From Mycobacterium sp. 155 (GTDB lineage: Bacteria; Actinomycetota; Actinomycetes; Mycobacteriales; Mycobacteriaceae): a stretch of 64,000 nt of DNA. The notes beneath the pieces were generated by a model. It saw only the letters and a list, made by a program, of their open reading frames with translations, was not told where the DNA came from and ran no database searches. This document shows positions 9,165-17,788 of the stretch, one piece after another. The stretch spans positions 4,228,478 through 4,292,477 of the forward strand of contig NZ_KB892705.1 in assembly GCF_000373905.1 (NCBI RefSeq), read 5' to 3'. Numbering within the stretch: position 1 is the stretch's first letter; each line of letters begins with the position of its first letter. Position numbers and translations under genes: made by a program.

Positions 9165-11693
9165 ATGTTTGAGAGATTCACCGACCGTGCCCGCAGGGTC
9201 GTCGTCCTGGCTCAGGAAGAAGCCCGGATGCTCAACCACAACTACATCGGCACCGAGCACATCCTCTTGGGTCTTATTCACGAGGGCGAAGGCGTAGCCG
9301 CCAAGTCGCTGGAGTCGCTGGGCATCTCGTTGGAAGGTGTTCGCAGCCAGGTCGAGGAGATCATCGGCCAGGGTCAGCAGGCACCGTCCGGCCACATCCC
9401 GTTCACTCCGCGCGCCAAGAAGGTGTTGGAGCTGAGCCTGCGCGAGGCGCTGCAGCTCGGCCACAACTACATTGGCACCGAGCACATTCTGCTCGGCCTG
9501 ATTCGTGAGGGTGAGGGCGTCGCTGCTCAGGTGCTCGTCAAGCTCGGCGCGGAACTGACCCGGGTACGTCAGCAGGTCATCCAGTTGCTGAGCGGCTACC
9601 AGGGCAAGGAGGCCGCCGAGGCAGGCACCGGCGGTCGGGGCGGCGAGTCGGGTAACCCCTCGACTTCGCTGGTTCTCGACCAGTTCGGCCGCAACCTGAC
9701 CGCCGCCGCCATGGAGGGCAAGCTCGACCCGGTCATCGGCCGCGAGAAGGAAATCGAGCGGGTCATGCAGGTGCTTTCCCGCCGTACCAAGAACAACCCG
9801 GTGCTGATCGGCGAGCCCGGCGTCGGCAAGACCGCCGTCGTCGAGGGTCTGGCCCAAGCCATCGTGCACGGCGAGGTCCCCGAGACGCTCAAGGACAAGC
9901 AGCTCTACACCCTCGACCTGGGTTCGCTGGTCGCGGGCAGCCGCTACCGCGGCGACTTCGAGGAGCGCCTCAAGAAGGTGCTCAAGGAGATCAACACCCG
10001 CGGCGACATCATCCTGTTCATCGATGAGCTGCACACACTCGTCGGTGCGGGTGCCGCCGAGGGCGCCATCGACGCTGCCTCGATCCTGAAGCCGAAGCTC
10101 GCCCGCGGTGAGTTGCAGACCATCGGCGCAACCACCCTCGACGAGTACCGCAAGTACATCGAGAAGGATGCCGCGCTGGAGCGCCGCTTCCAGCCGGTCC
10201 AGGTGGGGGAGCCGACGGTCGAGCACACCATCGAGATCCTCAAGGGCCTGCGGGACCGGTACGAGGCGCATCACCGCGTCTCGATCACCGACAGCGCGAT
10301 GGTGGCTGCCGCCACCCTGGCCGACCGGTACATCAACGACCGGTTCCTGCCGGACAAGGCCATCGACCTGATCGACGAGGCCGGAGCCCGGATGCGGATC
10401 CGGCGGATGACCGCTCCGCCAGACCTGCGCGAGTTCGACGAGAAGATCGCCGATGCTCGCCGGGACAAGGAGTCCGCGATCGATGCGCAGGACTTCGAGA
10501 AGGCGGCGCGGCTGCGGGATTCCGAGAAGCAACTTGTCGCTCAGCGTGCCGAGCGTGAAAAGCAGTGGCGCTCAGGTGATCTCGACGTTGTCGCCGAAGT
10601 CGACGACGAGCAGATCGCCGAGGTACTGGGCAACTGGACCGGTATCCCCGTGTTCAAGCTGACCGAGGAGGAGACCACTCGGCTGCTGCGCATGGAGGAC
10701 GAGCTGCACAAGCGGATCATCGGCCAGGAAGATGCCGTCCGTGCAGTTTCGAAGGCCATCCGTCGCACCCGCGCCGGCCTGAAGGACCCCAAGCGTCCGT
10801 CCGGCTCGTTCATCTTCGCCGGCCCGTCCGGTGTCGGTAAGACCGAGCTGTCCAAGGCCTTGGCCAACTTCCTGTTCGGCGAGGACGACGCGCTCATCCA
10901 GATCGACATGGGCGAGTTCCACGACCGCTTCACCGCGTCGCGGCTGTTCGGTGCCCCTCCGGGGTACGTCGGCTACGAGGAGGGCGGCCAGCTCACCGAG
11001 AAGGTGCGCCGCAAGCCCTTCAGCGTCGTGTTGTTCGATGAGATCGAGAAGGCCCACCAGGAGATCTACAACAGCCTGCTGCAGGTCCTGGAAGACGGTC
11101 GCCTCACCGATGGCCAGGGCCGCACGGTCGACTTCAAGAACACCGTGCTGATCTTCACCTCCAACCTGGGCACGTCCGACATCTCCAAGGCCGTCGGGCT
11201 CGGCTTCACGCAGGGCGGTGGGGAGAACAACTACGAGCGGATGAAGCAGAAGGTCAACGACGAGCTCAAGAAGCACTTCCGGCCGGAGTTCCTGAACCGT
11301 ATCGACGACATCATCGTGTTCCACCAGCTGACGCAGGACGAGATCATCAAGATGGTCGACCTGATGATCGGCCGGGTCGCCAACCAGCTCAAGACCAAGG
11401 ACATGGCTCTGGAGTTGACCGACAAGGCCAAGGCACTGCTGGCCAAGCGTGGTTTCGACCCGGTGCTGGGTGCTCGGCCACTGCGTCGCACCATCCAGCG
11501 CGAGATCGAGGATCAGCTCTCGGAGAAGATCCTGTTCGACGAGGTCGGTCCGGGTCAGCTGGTCACGGTGGACGTCGAAGGTTGGGACGGCGAAGGTGCC
11601 GGCGAAGACGCGAAGTTCACCTTCGCGGGCAAGCCGAAGAGCGCCAGCCAGGATGGTCCCGATCTGGCCAGGGCCGCTGCGACAGCGGAATAA
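9165..11693 (+). CDS. clpC1: ATP-dependent Clp protease ATPase subunit ClpC1
   Basis: Hexameric AAA+ unfoldase that feeds substrates to ClpP1P2, essential in mycobacteria and the target of cyclomarin, ecumicin and rufomycin. The 842-residue protein has an N-terminal Clp repeat domain (residues 1-145, with two copies of [14 protein letters not shown]). D1 follows with Walker A GEPGVGKT near 217, then a UVR-type middle domain near 420-460. D2 has Walker A GPSGVGKT near 553 and LFDEIEKAH, and the C-terminal domain closes the protein. The ATG at 9165 gives the canonical [11 protein letters not shown]. Confidence 0.98.
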   Translation: MFERFTDRARRVVVLAQEEARMLNHNYIGTEHILLGLIHEGEGVAAKSLESLGISLEGVRSQVEEIIGQGQQAPSGHIPFTPRAKKVLELSLREALQLGHNYIGTEHILLGLIREGEGVAAQVLVKLGAELTRVRQQVIQLLSGYQGKEAAEAGTGGRGGESGNPSTSLVLDQFGRNLTAAAMEGKLDPVIGREKEIERVMQVLSRRTKNNPVLIGEPGVGKTAVVEGLAQAIVHGEVPETLKDKQLYTLDLGSLVAGSRYRGDFEERLKKVLKEINTRGDIILFIDELHTLVGAGAAEGAIDAASILKPKLARGELQTIGATTLDEYRKYIEKDAALERRFQPVQVGEPTVEHTIEILKGLRDRYEAHHRVSITDSAMVAAATLADRYINDRFLPDKAIDLIDEAGARMRIRRMTAPPDLREFDEKIADARRDKESAIDAQDFEKAARLRDSEKQLVAQRAEREKQWRSGDLDVVAEVDDEQIAEVLGNWTGIPVFKLTEEETTRLLRMEDELHKRIIGQEDAVRAVSKAIRRTRAGLKDPKRPSGSFIFAGPSGVGKTELSKALANFLFGEDDALIQIDMGEFHDRFTASRLFGAPPGYVGYEEGGQLTEKVRRKPFSVVLFDEIEKAHQEIYNSLLQVLEDGRLTDGQGRTVDFKNTVLIFTSNLGTSDISKAVGLGFTQGGGENNYERMKQKVNDELKKHFRPEFLNRIDDIIVFHQLTQDEIIKMVDLMIGRVANQLKTKDMALELTDKAKALLAKRGFDPVLGARPLRRTIQREIEDQLSEKILFDEVGPGQLVTVDVEGWDGEGAGEDAKFTFAGKPKSASQDGPDLARAAATAE

Positions 11694-11701
11694 TCGCCAC
11701 G

Positions 11702-11732
11702 AAAATGCCCCCGCCAATGGCGGGGGCATTTT
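11702..11732 (+). terminator. Intrinsic terminator of clpC1
   Basis: A perfect 14-bp hairpin, AAAATGCCCCCGCC with an AAT loop and its complement, starts eight bases after the clpC1 stop and ends in TTTT. Confidence 0.92.
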
Positions 11733-11772
11733 CTTATCCACATCAGAATCCAACGGGGAAAGGGCTTTTGCC

Positions 11773-12138
11773 ATGCTCATCGTCACCACCAACGACCTTC
11801 CGGGGTGGGAAATTCAGCGGGTCTGCGGCGAGGTCTTCGGACTTACCGTGCGGTCCCGAAACGCCTTCTCTCAGATGGGCGCCGGGTTCAAGAGCATGTT
11901 CGGCGGCGAGCTGCAGGGGATGACGAAGAACCTCGCCGAAAGTCGCAACGAAGCGATGGGCCGGCTGATGAACGAGGCCCGTGCCCGTGGCGGCAACGCC
12001 ATCGTCGCGATGCGCTTCGACACCACCGAGATCGGCGACACCTGGACCGAGATCTGTGCCTACGGCACCGCCGTGCAGGCCGTGCCCGTCACCGATGCCG
12101 CCAAGTACACGGCGCAGCAACTGGGGTACGGCGGCTGA
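11773..12138 (+). CDS. YbjQ/UPF0145 family protein
   Basis: A 121-residue protein of the YbjQ family (putative heavy-metal-binding domain; its pentameric members have no established function). It shows the typical LPGWEIQRVCGEVFGLTVRS start, a central AMGRLMNEARARGGNAIVAM helix-strand unit and an AYGTAV end. It is a stand-alone gene between the clpC1 terminator and the cobalamin riboswitch; no partner is obvious. The ATG at 11773 was chosen because homology starts at the first residue. Confidence 0.85.
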   Translation: MLIVTTNDLPGWEIQRVCGEVFGLTVRSRNAFSQMGAGFKSMFGGELQGMTKNLAESRNEAMGRLMNEARARGGNAIVAMRFDTTEIGDTWTEICAYGTAVQAVPVTDAAKYTAQQLGYGG

Positions 12139-12167
12139 TACCCATATCGGGCGGTTGGGCCGCGGGT

Positions 12168-12275
12168 TTACGATGCTCGAGTAATCGACGGTCGAAGGAA
12201 TCTGGTGAGAATCCAGAACGGTCGCGCCACTGTACACAGTCAGACCCTGACGCCGTTACCTTTTTCAACCGGGAC
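12168..12275 (+). ncRNA. Cobalamin riboswitch
   Basis: Conserved core elements occur in order: AAGGAA (12195-12200), GGTGAGAATCC (12204-12214), GGTCGCGCCACTGT (12220-12233) and AGTCAGACCC (12238-12247). This is the B12-box architecture of adenosyl/hydroxocobalamin riboswitches. It lies in the leader of cbtB, about 25 bases before a GAGAGGAG ribosome binding site, so cobalamin is expected to reduce expression of the cobalt transporter. Outer boundaries are approximate. Confidence 0.92.
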
Positions 12276-12300
12276 GCGTACTCCCGAGAGGAGCACTTGG

Positions 12301-12510
12301 ATGACCATCTCACCGCAGACAGTGTCACGTGCGGTCGACTTGTCGGCCGCAAAGGCCGCGCTGTGGCTCAGCGCCACCGCGGTGCTGGCGCTTTTGGTTT
12401 ACTATTTCGTCGGCATCGACCAGGGCGCGACATCGATATTCGGTAGCGATATGCACGTCCACGAGTTCGTGCACGACGCACGCCACTTCCTCGGCTTCCC
12501 CTGCCACTAG
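12301..12510 (+). CDS. cbtB: CbtB cobalt transporter subunit
   Basis: A 69-residue protein with one transmembrane helix (about residues 20-38) and a C-terminal histidine-rich metal site with the pattern HVHEFVHDARH followed by PCH, diagnostic of CbtB. With CbtA it forms a predicted cobalt uptake system serving B12 synthesis. Control by the riboswitch just upstream agrees with that role. The ATG at 12301 follows GAGAGGAG; upstream in-frame starts fall within the riboswitch. Confidence 0.93.
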   Translation: MTISPQTVSRAVDLSAAKAALWLSATAVLALLVYYFVGIDQGATSIFGSDMHVHEFVHDARHFLGFPCH

Positions 12511-12522
12511 CGGGTAGCCGAC

Positions 12523-13365
12523 ATGGAAAAAAGAATAATCATCCGCGCGACGCTCTGGGGCGCCCTCGGCGGGCTGCTGGCCTTCATCTTCGCGCGAATT
12601 TTCGCCGAGCCGATCGTTCAGCGGGCTATCGACTACGAGGGCGCCCGTGACGAGGCGCAGGAATATCTCGATCACCCGGGCGGTATGCCGGGGATGGACG
12701 AAGGTGTCGAGCTCTTCTCCCGTTCGATACAGAGCAATGTCGGCATCGGTGTCGGGATGGTCGCCTTCGGCGCTGCGATGGGCGCATTGTTCGCGGTCGC
12801 CTACTGCGTTGTCTATAACCGGTTTCCCAAGCTGTCACCCGGAACGTTGGCGCTTCGGTTGGCGGCCGCGATGTTCGTCGCGCTCTATCTCGTACCGTTC
12901 CTGAAGTATCCGGCGAATCCGCCTTCGATCGGTCATTCGGACACGATCGGTGTCAGGACGGGTCTGTATCTGACGATGGTCGTGGTGTCGGTTGTCGCCC
13001 TGGCGTTGGCAGTCGGACTGGTCGGTAAACTGCGGCCGCGCTTTGGTTCGTACGGGGCGGTGCTGCTGGCCGGTGGTGCGTTCATTGTCGTGATCGCCGT
13101 CGTGATGTTGCTGCTGCCGTCGCTGGGGCAGCTGAGTGTCAATGTCGCGCAGTACGGTAACCACGCCACCGAGACACCGCAGCCGTTGCTCGATCCGCAG
13201 GGCAAGATCGTCTTCCCGGGATTCTCGGCCGACGATCTGTTCTACTTCCGGCTCTACTCGATCGGGGCACAGGTCATTCTGTGGGCGACCATCGGTCTGG
13301 GCTTCTCACCGATGGCCGACAAGATGCTCGGGGCTCCTGCGGATTCGGCCAGCGTCGCAGCGTGA
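12523..13365 (+). CDS. cbtA: CbtA family cobalt transporter
   Basis: A 280-residue integral membrane protein with about five or six hydrophobic helices (near residues 8-26, 68-92, 104-125, 145-167, 175-197 and 240-262) and the CbtA family N-terminus RATLWGALGGLLAF. It is predicted to import cobalt together with CbtB; transport has been inferred mainly from B12 regulation. It starts 12 bases after cbtB and its stop overlaps the next gene's GTG (GTGA), making a three-gene riboswitch-controlled operon. Confidence 0.9.
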   Translation: MEKRIIIRATLWGALGGLLAFIFARIFAEPIVQRAIDYEGARDEAQEYLDHPGGMPGMDEGVELFSRSIQSNVGIGVGMVAFGAAMGALFAVAYCVVYNRFPKLSPGTLALRLAAAMFVALYLVPFLKYPANPPSIGHSDTIGVRTGLYLTMVVVSVVALALAVGLVGKLRPRFGSYGAVLLAGGAFIVVIAVVMLLLPSLGQLSVNVAQYGNHATETPQPLLDPQGKIVFPGFSADDLFYFRLYSIGAQVILWATIGLGFSPMADKMLGAPADSASVAA

Positions 13366-13916
13366 GTGAGGTCGTCCGGCTGTCACTGGTATCGCATGCG
13401 ATGACCGATGCCACGGCAGCCGGACGCTTCCCCGCCGACGAGCCGCTCAATTCGCTGGGCCACCGCCAAGCCGACGCGTCGATCGAGTTCGGTCCGGTCG
13501 ACGGGACCTATTGCGGCCCCGAGAAGCGGGCCCGCCAAACCGCGGACCTGCTCGGTCTGCGAGCCGAGGTAGCACCACAATTGGCGGATCTGGACTGTGG
13601 CCTGTGGCGGGGAGATGTGCTCTCCGGGGTACGTCCGGCCGAGCTGGCCATCTGGCTCACCGATCCGACCCAAGCGCCCCACGGCGGAGAAACCGTCGTC
13701 GAGCTGATCGCTCGGGTGCGCCGGTGGATGGATGCCATGGCAACCCGGCGCGGCCGAGTGGTCGCCGTCACCCACCCCGCGGTGGTCCGGGCTGCTGTCC
13801 TGGTCACGCTCGAGGCCCCGCCGAAATCCTTCTGGCGCATCGATGTTGCGCCGGTGAGCCGCACCGTGCTGCATTTCCGCGGTCACGCCTGGACGCTGCG
13901 CAGCCCGTTGAGCTAG
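13362..13916 (+). CDS. Atypical histidine phosphatase family protein
   Basis: A 184-residue protein of the histidine phosphatase (phosphoglycerate-mutase-like) superfamily. The catalytic histidine sits in LVSHAMTD (His12), where the family normally has RHG: the flanking Arg and Gly are both changed. The acidic region (HGGETVVELIARV) and the second histidine (VAVTHPAVVRA) are present. Translational coupling to cbtA behind a cobalamin riboswitch suggests a B12-related role, for example an alpha-ribazole-phosphate-like phosphatase. The altered RHG motif makes activity uncertain. The stop overlaps the convergent lpqF stop in CTAG. Confidence 0.8.
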   Translation: MSEVVRLSLVSHAMTDATAAGRFPADEPLNSLGHRQADASIEFGPVDGTYCGPEKRARQTADLLGLRAEVAPQLADLDCGLWRGDVLSGVRPAELAIWLTDPTQAPHGGETVVELIARVRRWMDAMATRRGRVVAVTHPAVVRAAVLVTLEAPPKSFWRIDVAPVSRTVLHFRGHAWTLRSPLS

Positions 13917-15277
13917 CCCACGGGGGCCATCGCGAAGGCACGCTTGGCGATCGACCACAGCCAGCCCGCGGCCGTCGGGCTGCGGAATTGCGGCCAGTTC
14001 AACTGGAAACTCACCACCCACGGTTGCCCGGTGTGGTCCACGGCGTACCAGCTGTAGGTCAGATCTCCCGGCAGGTTGCCGCCCTTGGCGCCGACATAGG
14101 GCCACTTCGCCGGATCCAGATCGATACCGGGGAGCGCGGACAGGATCTGCTTGACGCGGGCGGCCTCGCCCACGGCCGAGGCCTGCAATGCGGCGTGCAC
14201 GCGACAGATGTCCTCGGCGCTGGCGAACCATTCCAGGCCGTCGTTGGATGCCGGCGTGTGGGTGCGGTTCGGATCCGGTTCGTAGGGGCGCGAATTGGTC
14301 TGTTGCAGGAGCTGGACGCGATCCTTCGGCGAGGCCTGCCGCCACTGCTCACGCAGATTCGGTTTGCCCCAGCCGACCGAGAACACCTCGTGCATGGTCG
14401 GGAACGGCGTCATGCTGGCCGGGTCGTGGTGGCCGCCGGTGACCAGGGCGCGCTCCACCGCTGCGGTCCCCACGCGCCCGATCAACAGATCGGTGGCCAT
14501 GTTGTCACTGGCCGAGATCATCTGCTGGGCTGCGGTCAGCACGGTGATCTGAGCGCCTGGCGGCAGCTTGTCCAGCCCGGCCGAACCCAGCTTCTTGCCT
14601 TCTTTGGTGATGGTCAGGTGATCGTCCCAATGCACCGTCCCGGCCTTGATGGCATCCGAAACAGCAAGCAGCACATACAGTTTGAAGATCGACGCGAGGG
14701 GCAGCGACAGGTCGGTGTTGGTGCCGGCGACCTTCTGGCACTTGCCGTCGGTGACCTTGGCCACCTGGTAGGAGTACCGCGCTCCGGATTTGGACAGCTC
14801 GGTGTCGATATCAGACCAGGTGTTGATCACCGGCGGGACGAGGTCGACGTCGAACCGGTCGACGAGGCCGGCGTCGTTGGTGCGCAGTTCGATGTCCTGC
14901 GCGACGTTGTAGGACGTCAGCACGTGCAGGGTGGCCTGTCCCGCGCCGATGTCCACAGAGCTGACCCGGAACGGACGGTCCCACCAGATCCGGTCCATCT
15001 TGGTGCCGACGTCGTCGACCTTCTCCGGACTGGCCAGAGTGCGCACTCCGACCGGCCCGATGGGCCAATCCGAGTTCAGCATGTCCATCGTCTGCTTGGC
15101 GCGCAGTCCGGGCGGGGTGTTGGTGTCTATATGGGCGCCGTATGAGATCCCGGCCGCCGGTGCGGCACCTTGTGAACAGCCACAGGCCAGGGCAGCGGTG
15201 AGCGCGACGACGGTTGTCAGACCGATCGCCCGCCGTGCCGCCCTGCCTCGGCTATGCCTGGGTGCCGGTCCCCGCAA
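13913..15277 (-). CDS. lpqF: Lipoprotein LpqF, class A beta-lactamase-like serine hydrolase
   Basis: A secreted 454-residue protein. The N-terminal signal ends near LACGCS, a weak lipobox. An NTF2-like domain follows (about residues 50-160), then a beta-lactamase-like domain with SIFK (SxxK nucleophile region), SASDN (SDN loop) and AKGG in place of KTG. LpqF homologues are not known to be genuine beta-lactamases. The start is uncertain: no ATG or GTG fits, and I used a TTG at 15277, inside the end of mhuD on the same strand. Confidence 0.8.
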   Translation of the reverse strand: MRGPAPRHSRGRAARRAIGLTTVVALTAALACGCSQGAAPAAGISYGAHIDTNTPPGLRAKQTMDMLNSDWPIGPVGVRTLASPEKVDDVGTKMDRIWWDRPFRVSSVDIGAGQATLHVLTSYNVAQDIELRTNDAGLVDRFDVDLVPPVINTWSDIDTELSKSGARYSYQVAKVTDGKCQKVAGTNTDLSLPLASIFKLYVLLAVSDAIKAGTVHWDDHLTITKEGKKLGSAGLDKLPPGAQITVLTAAQQMISASDNMATDLLIGRVGTAAVERALVTGGHHDPASMTPFPTMHEVFSVGWGKPNLREQWRQASPKDRVQLLQQTNSRPYEPDPNRTHTPASNDGLEWFASAEDICRVHAALQASAVGEAARVKQILSALPGIDLDPAKWPYVGAKGGNLPGDLTYSWYAVDHTGQPWVVSFQLNWPQFRSPTAAGWLWSIAKRAFAMAPVG

Positions 15278-15569
15278 CGTCCAACACAACCTCGAACTCC
15301 AGCAGGGACGCCCCGGTTGCCACGGGGTTCTTGTGTTCACCCTTGTGGGCCTCGATGGCGGGGCCGGATGCCCACGCCTGGAACGCCTCTTCGGACTCCC
15401 ACTGCGTCACGACGAAGTAGCGGTCTTCACCCTTGACCGGGCGCAGCAGCTGGAAGCCAAGGAACCCCGGCTGGCTGTCGACGGCGTGTGCACGGTGCGC
15501 GAACCGCTTCTCCAGTTCCGGGCCTGCATTGGGCGGCACTTCGATGGCGTTGATCTTCACGACTGGCAT
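15252..15569 (-). CDS. mhuD: Heme-degrading monooxygenase MhuD
   Basis: A non-canonical heme oxygenase that converts heme to mycobilin and iron without releasing CO. The 105-residue ABM-fold protein has the same length as M. tuberculosis MhuD and keeps Asn7, Trp66 and the heme ligand His75. The start at 15569 gives MPVVKINAIE. It is divergent from the hydrolase gene with a 39-base gap and overlaps the start of lpqF. No IdeR-type iron box was seen in the short upstream region. Confidence 0.95.
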   Translation of the reverse strand: MPVVKINAIEVPPNAGPELEKRFAHRAHAVDSQPGFLGFQLLRPVKGEDRYFVVTQWESEEAFQAWASGPAIEAHKGEHKNPVATGASLLEFEVVLDVAGTGTQA

Positions 15570-15608
15570 GGGCTTCAGGCTACCGTGACCGCCCGGCAGG
15601 ATAACGAC

Positions 15609-16370
15609 ATGGTCACAGAACTTCTGACCCACCGCGGTGGTCGCGGTGAACCCATAGTGCTGGTGCACGGGCTGATGGGTCGTGGCGGTACCTGGGCCCG
15701 TCAACTGCCGTGGCTGACCGAGCTGGGTGCGGTATACACCTACGACGCGCCGTGGCATCGCGGGCATGATGTGCCCGACCCGTATCCGATCAGCACCGAG
15801 CGGTTTGTCGCAGACCTGGGTGATGCTGTCGCGGAATTGGCGGAGCCGGCGCGGCTGGTGGGTCATTCGATGGGTGCGTTGCATTCGTGGTGCCTGGCCG
15901 CAGTCAGGCCGGAGCTCGTGCGCTCGGTCGTGGTGGAGGATATGGCTCCGGACTTCCTGGGGCGTACCACCGGCCCGTGGGAGCCGTGGGTGCACGCGTT
16001 GCCGGTCGAATTCGGCTCGGCGCAGGAGGTTTACCGGGAGTTCGGCGCCGTGGCGGGTCAGTACTTTCTGGAAGCGTTCGATCGGACCGCCACTGGTTGG
16101 CGGTTGCACGGCCGGCCGCAGTGGTGGCTGGACATCGCCGCAGAGTGGGGCACCAGGCAGTACTGGCAGCAGTGGCGAGCGGTGCGGGTGCCGACACTGC
16201 TGATGGAAGCTGAGACTTCTGTCGCACCTCCGGGTCAGATGCGGACCATGGCCGAAAGTGGTTACCGGACAACATATCTGTATGTACCTGAGTCGGGTCA
16301 CCTGATCCACGACGAGCGGCCGGAGACATACCGTCGGGCCGTCGGCGGGTTCCTATCGTCGCTCGCCTGA
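15609..16370 (+). CDS. Alpha/beta hydrolase
   Basis: A 253-residue alpha/beta hydrolase (Rv3591c-like). It shows the oxyanion-hole motif VLVHGLMGRGG near residues 17-27, the nucleophile elbow GHSMGALHS near 83-91 (Ser85), and the catalytic His in ESGHLIHDERPE near the C-terminus. The substrate is not known; neighbouring mhuD does not define it. The ATG at 15609 was chosen because homology begins at the first residue. The 3' end overlaps the convergent small membrane gene by 18 bases. Confidence 0.88.
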   Translation: MVTELLTHRGGRGEPIVLVHGLMGRGGTWARQLPWLTELGAVYTYDAPWHRGHDVPDPYPISTERFVADLGDAVAELAEPARLVGHSMGALHSWCLAAVRPELVRSVVVEDMAPDFLGRTTGPWEPWVHALPVEFGSAQEVYREFGAVAGQYFLEAFDRTATGWRLHGRPQWWLDIAAEWGTRQYWQQWRAVRVPTLLMEAETSVAPPGQMRTMAESGYRTTYLYVPESGHLIHDERPETYRRAVGGFLSSLA

Positions 16371-16601
16371 GGCGCCCGCGGACGGCCAGGACGGATGCTG
16401 CTCGAAGCGGGTGCGCACGGCATCGATGTCCTGTTCGGCTCGCTGGGTGTCGTAGTCCGCCAGCCGGCCCGCCATGGGTGCGTAGGTCCGAAACTGATCC
16501 GGTTGAATGCGCAGAATGCCGCCGCGGTGCGCCGCCCAGCCCAGGGCCGTTGCGACCACAAACGGTGAGGCCATGATCAAGAAGGCGAGTGTAACGGTCA
16601 T
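16353..16601 (-). CDS. Small single-pass membrane protein
   Basis: An 82-residue protein with one hydrophobic N-terminal helix (about residues 3-23) followed by a charged tail containing LADYDTQRAEQDIDAVRTRFEQ. I do not recognise a functional family. It is divergent from the GlxA-type regulator, and its start codon at 16601 touches one of the TGGCAGTA half-sites, suggesting it could be a target of that regulator. The 3' end overlaps the hydrolase gene. Confidence 0.6.
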   Translation of the reverse strand: MTVTLAFLIMASPFVVATALGWAAHRGGILRIQPDQFRTYAPMAGRLADYDTQRAEQDIDAVRTRFEQHPSWPSAGASGERR

Positions 16602-16674
16602 GGCAGTAATTTTCGTTAGGTCGATATCCAGCCAGCAAGTGGCAGTACTGACACCTTTCGGTAAGATACTGCCA
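16601..16674. promoter_or_regulatory. Three TGGCAGTA half-sites in the divergent promoter of the GlxA regulator
   Basis: TGGCAGTA occurs at 16601-16608 and 16640-16647, and its reverse complement TACTGCCA at 16667-16674. The last overlaps the regulator's ATG. The latter two form an inverted repeat with 19 bases between arms, a geometry suited to an AraC-type dimer and autoregulation. Confidence 0.55.
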
Positions 16675-17618
16675 TGATCAAAAGCGTCTCCGCGCTGGTG
16701 CTCGATGGCCTGGCCGTCTTCGAATTCGGGGTGATCTGCGAGGTTTTCGGGATCGACCGCTCGGCCGACGGGGTCCCGAACTTCGACTTCAAGGTGTGCG
16801 GCCCGGAAGCTGGGAAGCCGGTGCGGACCTCGATCGGTGCCTCGCTGACACCTGATCACGGTCTGGATGCCCTGATCGGCGCGGATCTGGTGGCTATCCC
16901 GGCGATCGCGAGCACCGACTACCTGCCGGAGGCGCTGGCCGCGGTGCGCACGGCCGCCGACGCCGGGTCGATGATCCTGACCGTGTGCTCAGGAGCGTTT
17001 CTGGCGGGCGCGGCCGGATTGCTCGACGGACGCCCGTGCACCACGCACTGGATGCACGCCGACGAGCTGGCGCGCAGGTATCCGACCGCGCACGTCGATC
17101 GCAACGTGCTGTTCGTGGACGACGGCAATCTGATCACCAGTGCGGGCACGGCCGCGGGCATCGACGCGTGTCTGCATTTGGTTCGTCGTGAGCTCGGCAG
17201 CGAGGTGACCAACAAGATCGCCCGCCGCATGGTGGTTCCGCCGCAGCGCGACGGTGGTCAGCGACAGTTCATCGACCAGCCCATCCCGGTGCGATGTTCG
17301 GATAGTTTTGCGCCGCACCTGGATTGGATCATCAGCAACCTGGAGAAGCCGCACACGGTCGGTACGCTCGCCAAGCGGGCGGCCATGTCCACGCGTACCT
17401 TCGCGCGGCGTTTCGTCGAGGAGACCGGGACCACGCCGATGCAGTGGATCACCGATCAGCGCGTGCTCTACGCGCGCCGTCTGCTCGAGGAGACTGACGT
17501 GGATCTCGATTGGGTCGCCGGGCGGGCCGGGTTCGGTTCCGCGACCCTGCTGCGCCACCACTTCCGCCGCGTGATCGGCGTGACGCCGTCGGATTACCGT
17601 CGCCGGTTCGCTAGTTGA
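16674..17618 (+). CDS. GlxA family transcriptional regulator (DJ-1/PfpI plus AraC HTH)
   Basis: A 314-residue regulator with an N-terminal DJ-1/PfpI-like sensor domain (residues 1-180, with the nucleophile-elbow cysteine in LTVCSGAFLAGAAG) and a C-terminal AraC-type double helix-turn-helix (about 215-314, TLAKRAAMSTRTFARRF and ATLLRHHFRRVIGVTPSDYRRRF). Members respond to small metabolites; the ligand here is unknown. It probably controls itself and the divergent small membrane protein through the TGGCAGTA sites. The ATG at 16674 lies within one half-site. Confidence 0.9.
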   Translation: MIKSVSALVLDGLAVFEFGVICEVFGIDRSADGVPNFDFKVCGPEAGKPVRTSIGASLTPDHGLDALIGADLVAIPAIASTDYLPEALAAVRTAADAGSMILTVCSGAFLAGAAGLLDGRPCTTHWMHADELARRYPTAHVDRNVLFVDDGNLITSAGTAAGIDACLHLVRRELGSEVTNKIARRMVVPPQRDGGQRQFIDQPIPVRCSDSFAPHLDWIISNLEKPHTVGTLAKRAAMSTRTFARRFVEETGTTPMQWITDQRVLYARRLLEETDVDLDWVAGRAGFGSATLLRHHFRRVIGVTPSDYRRRFAS

Positions 17619-17730
17619 CTTCGTACCGGGCGTCGTCCTTGTTCGAGGTGCACCACAGCCTGACGATGACGTCTTGCGGTTCGGTGCCCCAGTTCGTGGC
17701 CGATCCGCCGGCGTGTGCCCCGATACCCAT
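17611..17730 (-). CDS. Possible 39-residue orphan ORF or gene remnant
   Basis: A short frame ending ATNWGTEPQDVIVRLWC then KDDARYEVN, with its TAG in a CTAG that overlaps the 3' end of the regulator, a pattern shared by real convergent pairs in this window. The composition looks protein-like and could be the tail of a decayed secreted protein, but I do not recognise it. The rest of 17619-17788 shows nothing else. Confidence 0.22.
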   Translation of the reverse strand: MGIGAHAGGSATNWGTEPQDVIVRLWCTSNKDDARYEVN

Positions 17731-17788
17731 TGACCCACTGTGGCATTCAACCGATCGGCGGTGAACCGAGCCGTCAATCCGATGCAGG

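Noticed and set aside
8856..10532. Long antisense open frame of 558 codons opposite clpC1
   Set aside because: Produced by the strong codon bias of clpC1; no ribosome binding site, no recognisable domain, and clpC1 is fully conserved on the other strand.
13913..15277. True class A beta-lactamase
   Set aside because: KTG is replaced by KGG and no clear Glu166 loop was found; the N-terminal NTF2-like domain matches LpqF.
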